DNA from: Bacteroidia bacterium
GTDB taxonomy: Bacteria > Bacteroidota > Bacteroidia > Bacteroidales > Azobacteroidaceae
Length of the DNA stretch: 64,000 nt
Assembly: GCA_025996895.1 (NCBI GenBank)
Contig: BNTW01000005.1
Coordinates: 10,144 to 74,143 of the forward strand
Direction: 5' to 3'
Below the pieces are notes generated by a model that was given only the letters and a program-made list of their open reading frames with translations, was not told the DNA's origin and did no database searches. The position numbers were made by a program, and so were the translations under genes. Positions 61,078-64,000 of the stretch are shown piece after piece. The stretch's first letter is position 1. Each line of letters starts with the position of its first letter.

Positions 61078-64000
61078 ATGTTGAAATACAAATACATTGT
61101 CGGTTTTTTCGTTCTCCTTGTGCTGTCGGCTTCTTGTTCATCGACCAAGAATACCGCCGGGACAAGGTGGTATCACTCGTTTAATACGCGCTACAATGTA
61201 TATTTCAACGGTGATATGGCCTATCAGGAAGCGTTGCGGGCGCAATTGGAAGGATATAAGGAAAATTATACGGAAACAATTTTGATGTTTCCGGTCAGTT
61301 CGTTGCCGAAAGACAAACCTAATCCGGGCGGGCCGTTTGATAAGGCAATTGAAAAAGGCGTCAAAGCGATTAAAACGCACTCCATTCAAACTAAGCCGGA
61401 CAGGCAGGCCGGAAAACGCAACGATCCGAAATATCGGGATTGGATAAATCGCAAAGAATATAATCCGTTTCTGCACAACGCTTGGACGCTGATGGCGAAA
61501 GCACAATTCCAAAATGGCGATTTTTTGCAAGCGGCCAGTTCGTTTTCCTACATTTCGCGCCTGTATGCCACGCAACCCGAAATTTCAGTGAATGCCAAGA
61601 TTTGGCAAGCCCGCTGTTACGCCGAAATGGATTGGTTTTACGAAGCCGATGATATTCTTTCCAAAATCAAGAAAGACGGCTTGCCAAAAAATTTACAAGA
61701 TTGGTATTCAACAGTTTATGCGGATTTTTTGATAAAACAAAAATTATATTCCGAGTCCATTCCGTATTTGCAAACGGCCATTAAAAGCGAAAAAAATAAT
61801 TGGCAAAGAAACCGTGAAAAATACTTGTTGGGGCAGATTTACAGCCAGTTAGGACGAAAAGATTTGGCTTATCAGGCATTCGGTGAGGTTGCCGGCGCGA
61901 GCGTTCCCTACATCTTGGAGTTTAGTGCGAAAATCCGTCAGACCGAAGTCTATGCCGGAAACGATACAGCCAAAATCACTGGTGAGTTGCGGAAAATGGC
62001 TAAAAGCAGCAAAAATAAGGACTATTTAGATCAGGTCTATTACGCGCTGGGCAATGTGTATATGGCTATTCCCGACACGGCGCAGGCGATTGCTGCCTAC
62101 ACGTTGGGTGTGGAAGAAAGCGTTCAACAAGGGATTGATAAAGCCTTAAATCAGATTAAGTTAGGCGATATTTATTTTAATCAGCGGAAATTTATACCGG
62201 CACAACCCAATTATTCGGAAGCTCTCGGACAGTTGAAAAAAGGGGACGAAGCCTATCCGCGCGTTTCCAAGCGGTCGGAAATTTTGGACGAATTGGTGGT
62301 GTATGTCGAAGCCGTCGAGTTGCAGGACAGTTTGCAACGCCTGTCGAAAATGACGGAAGACGAACGCCTGAAAGTGGTGAATAAAATCATTGCCGATTTG
62401 ATTAAGAAAGAAAAAGAGGAACAGGAAAAGCAAGACCGCGACGAATACATGGCGCAACAAGATAATACCCGCGCTGAAATGGCCAATCCCCGCATGAATT
62501 CCAGCCGGCCGGGCGGAATGATGATGCCGCCTACGGAAGCCAATTTGTTTTATTTTTACAGTCCGCAAGTGGTGTCGGTCGGAAAAGCGGATTTTCAGCA
62601 AAAATGGGGACGCCGGAAACTGGAAGACGATTGGCGTCGGCGAAACAAAAACAACCCGATGTCGGATGTTTTCGATAACGACGATTCGGCTAATACGGAG
62701 AATGTAAAAGATACGACGACAACCAAAAATACCGATGAAAAGGGCGATTTTTCTTCGCAAGAGCAGACGGCCGAATTGTCGTCCGACCCGCACGACCCGC
62801 AATTTTATTTACAGCAAATTCCGGTAACGGAAGAAGACATGGAAGCGTCCAACCTGATTATTATCGACGGACTGTATAACATGGCGGTCATTTATAAGGA
62901 CAAATTGGAAGACTATGCGCTGGCGTTGGAAACATTTGACCGGCTGAACATCCGCTTTCCGGACAACGAAAATAAGTTGGAGTCCTATTATCACATTTAC
63001 CTGATTTATTTGCGACAAGGCAATACGGCGATGTCTGATCTGTACAAGTTGAAAATCCGGTCGGAATTTCCCGAAAGCGGATATGCTGTGGCTATGGCCG
63101 ACCCCAATTACGAATACAACCTGCACATGATGGACATTCTTCCCGATTCGCTCTATCGTGAAACCTATCAGGCTTATTTAGTGGGAAATACGCAGAAAAT
63201 CCGGCAAAATTATCAGTTAATGACGAGCCGTTTCAGCCAGTCGAAGTTAATCCCAAAATTCGCTTTTCTGAATGCGTTGAGTTATGTGCAAACCAACGAC
63301 GCAGACAAATTTAAAGAAGCATTGAAAAATTTAATCAGCGAATATCCTGAAGCTGATGTTTCCGTTTTGGCAGCCGAAATGATGAAAGGCTTCCAACGTG
63401 GTTTGCTGTTGTCTGCTTCAGGCGACAACCTGCTGGCACGGGGAAGTCTGTTTAATATTAGGTTAAGCATACCGGGCAATGAAATTTCCGTAGACATTGA
63501 TTCTATTTCTTTCTTGACGGAAACGCAAACGCCTTACGAATTGTTAATAGTCTATCCGCAGGGCGCAATTAACGACAATTTGTTGTTATATGCGGTGTCG
63601 AATTTCAATTTCGGCAATTTCATTGTGAGTAAGTTCGATTTGGAACGGACGACCATAGGCAATATTAATCTGTTTCAAATCAAAGGATTTAACAATTTCA
63701 CCGAAATACAACAATATCTCCAAATGATTTATGGCCCTGAAGGATACGCGCCAACGTTGGAAAAATCGGCCATAATTGTGCCTATCTCGCTGGAAAATTA
63801 TACCATTCTGATGCGGGGTAAAAGTTTGGACGATTACATGAAATTCTTTGAAAAACAGTTTGGCAAAAACAACAAAAATCTGGTGGAACGGTGGAAATTG
63901 AGCCAGGCGCAGGAACTGCAAGTGATTGCAGAAGAAGAGGAGGAAACGCAACTTGAAGAAGCCGTTAAAGTCATGACGGATACGATTGTCCCGGTTATTC
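61078..64000 (+). CDS. porW: PorW/SprE-like T9SS lipoprotein, 5' part
   Basis: The frame is open to the window end (974 codons). A lipoprotein signal (FFVLLVLSASC, Cys20) is followed by SSTKNTAGTRWYHSFNTRYN, the hallmark start of SprE/PorW proteins, then TPR-like helical repeats (about residues 135-400), a charged low-complexity section (about 450-570) and further repeats. PorW links the T9SS translocon and motor in Porphyromonas; SprE is its gliding counterpart in Flavobacterium. It fits the T9SS cargo elsewhere in the window. The usual C-terminal part lies beyond base 64000. Confidence 0.85.
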   Translation, partial: MLKYKYIVGFFVLLVLSASCSSTKNTAGTRWYHSFNTRYNVYFNGDMAYQEALRAQLEGYKENYTETILMFPVSSLPKDKPNPGGPFDKAIEKGVKAIKTHSIQTKPDRQAGKRNDPKYRDWINRKEYNPFLHNAWTLMAKAQFQNGDFLQAASSFSYISRLYATQPEISVNAKIWQARCYAEMDWFYEADDILSKIKKDGLPKNLQDWYSTVYADFLIKQKLYSESIPYLQTAIKSEKNNWQRNREKYLLGQIYSQLGRKDLAYQAFGEVAGASVPYILEFSAKIRQTEVYAGNDTAKITGELRKMAKSSKNKDYLDQVYYALGNVYMAIPDTAQAIAAYTLGVEESVQQGIDKALNQIKLGDIYFNQRKFIPAQPNYSEALGQLKKGDEAYPRVSKRSEILDELVVYVEAVELQDSLQRLSKMTEDERLKVVNKIIADLIKKEKEEQEKQDRDEYMAQQDNTRAEMANPRMNSSRPGGMMMPPTEANLFYFYSPQVVSVGKADFQQKWGRRKLEDDWRRRNKNNPMSDVFDNDDSANTENVKDTTTTKNTDEKGDFSSQEQTAELSSDPHDPQFYLQQIPVTEEDMEASNLIIIDGLYNMAVIYKDKLEDYALALETFDRLNIRFPDNENKLESYYHIYLIYLRQGNTAMSDLYKLKIRSEFPESGYAVAMADPNYEYNLHMMDILPDSLYRETYQAYLVGNTQKIRQNYQLMTSRFSQSKLIPKFAFLNALSYVQTNDADKFKEALKNLISEYPEADVSVLAAEMMKGFQRGLLLSASGDNLLARGSLFNIRLSIPGNEISVDIDSISFLTETQTPYELLIVYPQGAINDNLLLYAVSNFNFGNFIVSKFDLERTTIGNINLFQIKGFNNFTEIQQYLQMIYGPEGYAPTLEKSAIIVPISLENYTILMRGKSLDDYMKFFEKQFGKNNKNLVERWKLSQAQELQVIAEEEEETQLEEAVKVMTDTIVPVI

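Overview
The window is chromosomal DNA of a member of the Bacteroidota, most likely Bacteroidales. Promoters carry the Bacteroidota -7 element TAnnTTTG (tRNA-Gln, mfd, Crp, panD and others). There are three type IX secretion (T9SS) cargo proteins or fragments plus the start of the T9SS lipoprotein gene porW/sprE. Several families largely restricted to this phylum are present (DUF5686, DUF3822, DUF2851, GG-leader peptides, a BspA-like leucine-rich repeat protein). I cannot name the genus.

Housekeeping blocks, left to right: an imelysin / di-haem oxidoreductase / CcsA-like / outer-membrane porin operon (2.0-7.1 kb, minus); mfd (7.3-10.7 kb); DUF3822, rsmD and a calcium P-type ATPase (19.7-23.7 kb); a two-component system followed by a RecD-like helicase, rsmI, a coiled-coil lipoprotein, a polysaccharide deacetylase and an acetyltransferase (28.6-36.0 kb); FemAB-like, LTA-synthase-like, RNase H, shikimate kinase and alanine dehydrogenase genes (36-41 kb); an MFS transporter, folC, a DsbA-like protein and a Crp/Fnr regulator (42.6-46.6 kb); DUF5686, panD, DUF2156, GNAT, DUF2851 and ferritin-like genes; tRNA-Gln; and the 5' part of porW/sprE.

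Accessory segments lie between these blocks. (1) A grasp-with-spasm type peptide-modification locus (10.76-13.58 kb) has a 53-residue precursor with an LLGG leader end, an intact SPASM-domain maturase, a secreted esterase-like protein and a broken ATP-grasp gene. (2) A second GG-leader locus (23.7-28.3 kb) has a 43-residue precursor, a pseudo-rSAM protein that still carries CxxxCxxC, a secreted trypsin-like protease whose T9SS tail is out of frame, and a lipocalin-like lipoprotein. Beside it are a candidate small RNA and a two-component operon under a perfect 15-bp inverted repeat. (3) A 1613-residue BspA-like surface protein is divergent from a small XRE regulator, with two matched 18-bp operators between them. 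(4) An AAA-ATPase gene is bounded by a ~36-bp direct repeat. (5) An AT-rich restriction-modification-like cassette has a frameshift. (6) A three-gene cassette with a TIGR04255 protein lies directly beyond tRNA-Gln.

Decay is widespread: an IS110 transposase remnant, a stub of a second BspA-like gene, an orphan T9SS tail and a DUF4160 remnant. The two peptide loci and the TIGR04255 cassette are the best candidates for undescribed biology. Both precursors are very short genes and easy to miss.
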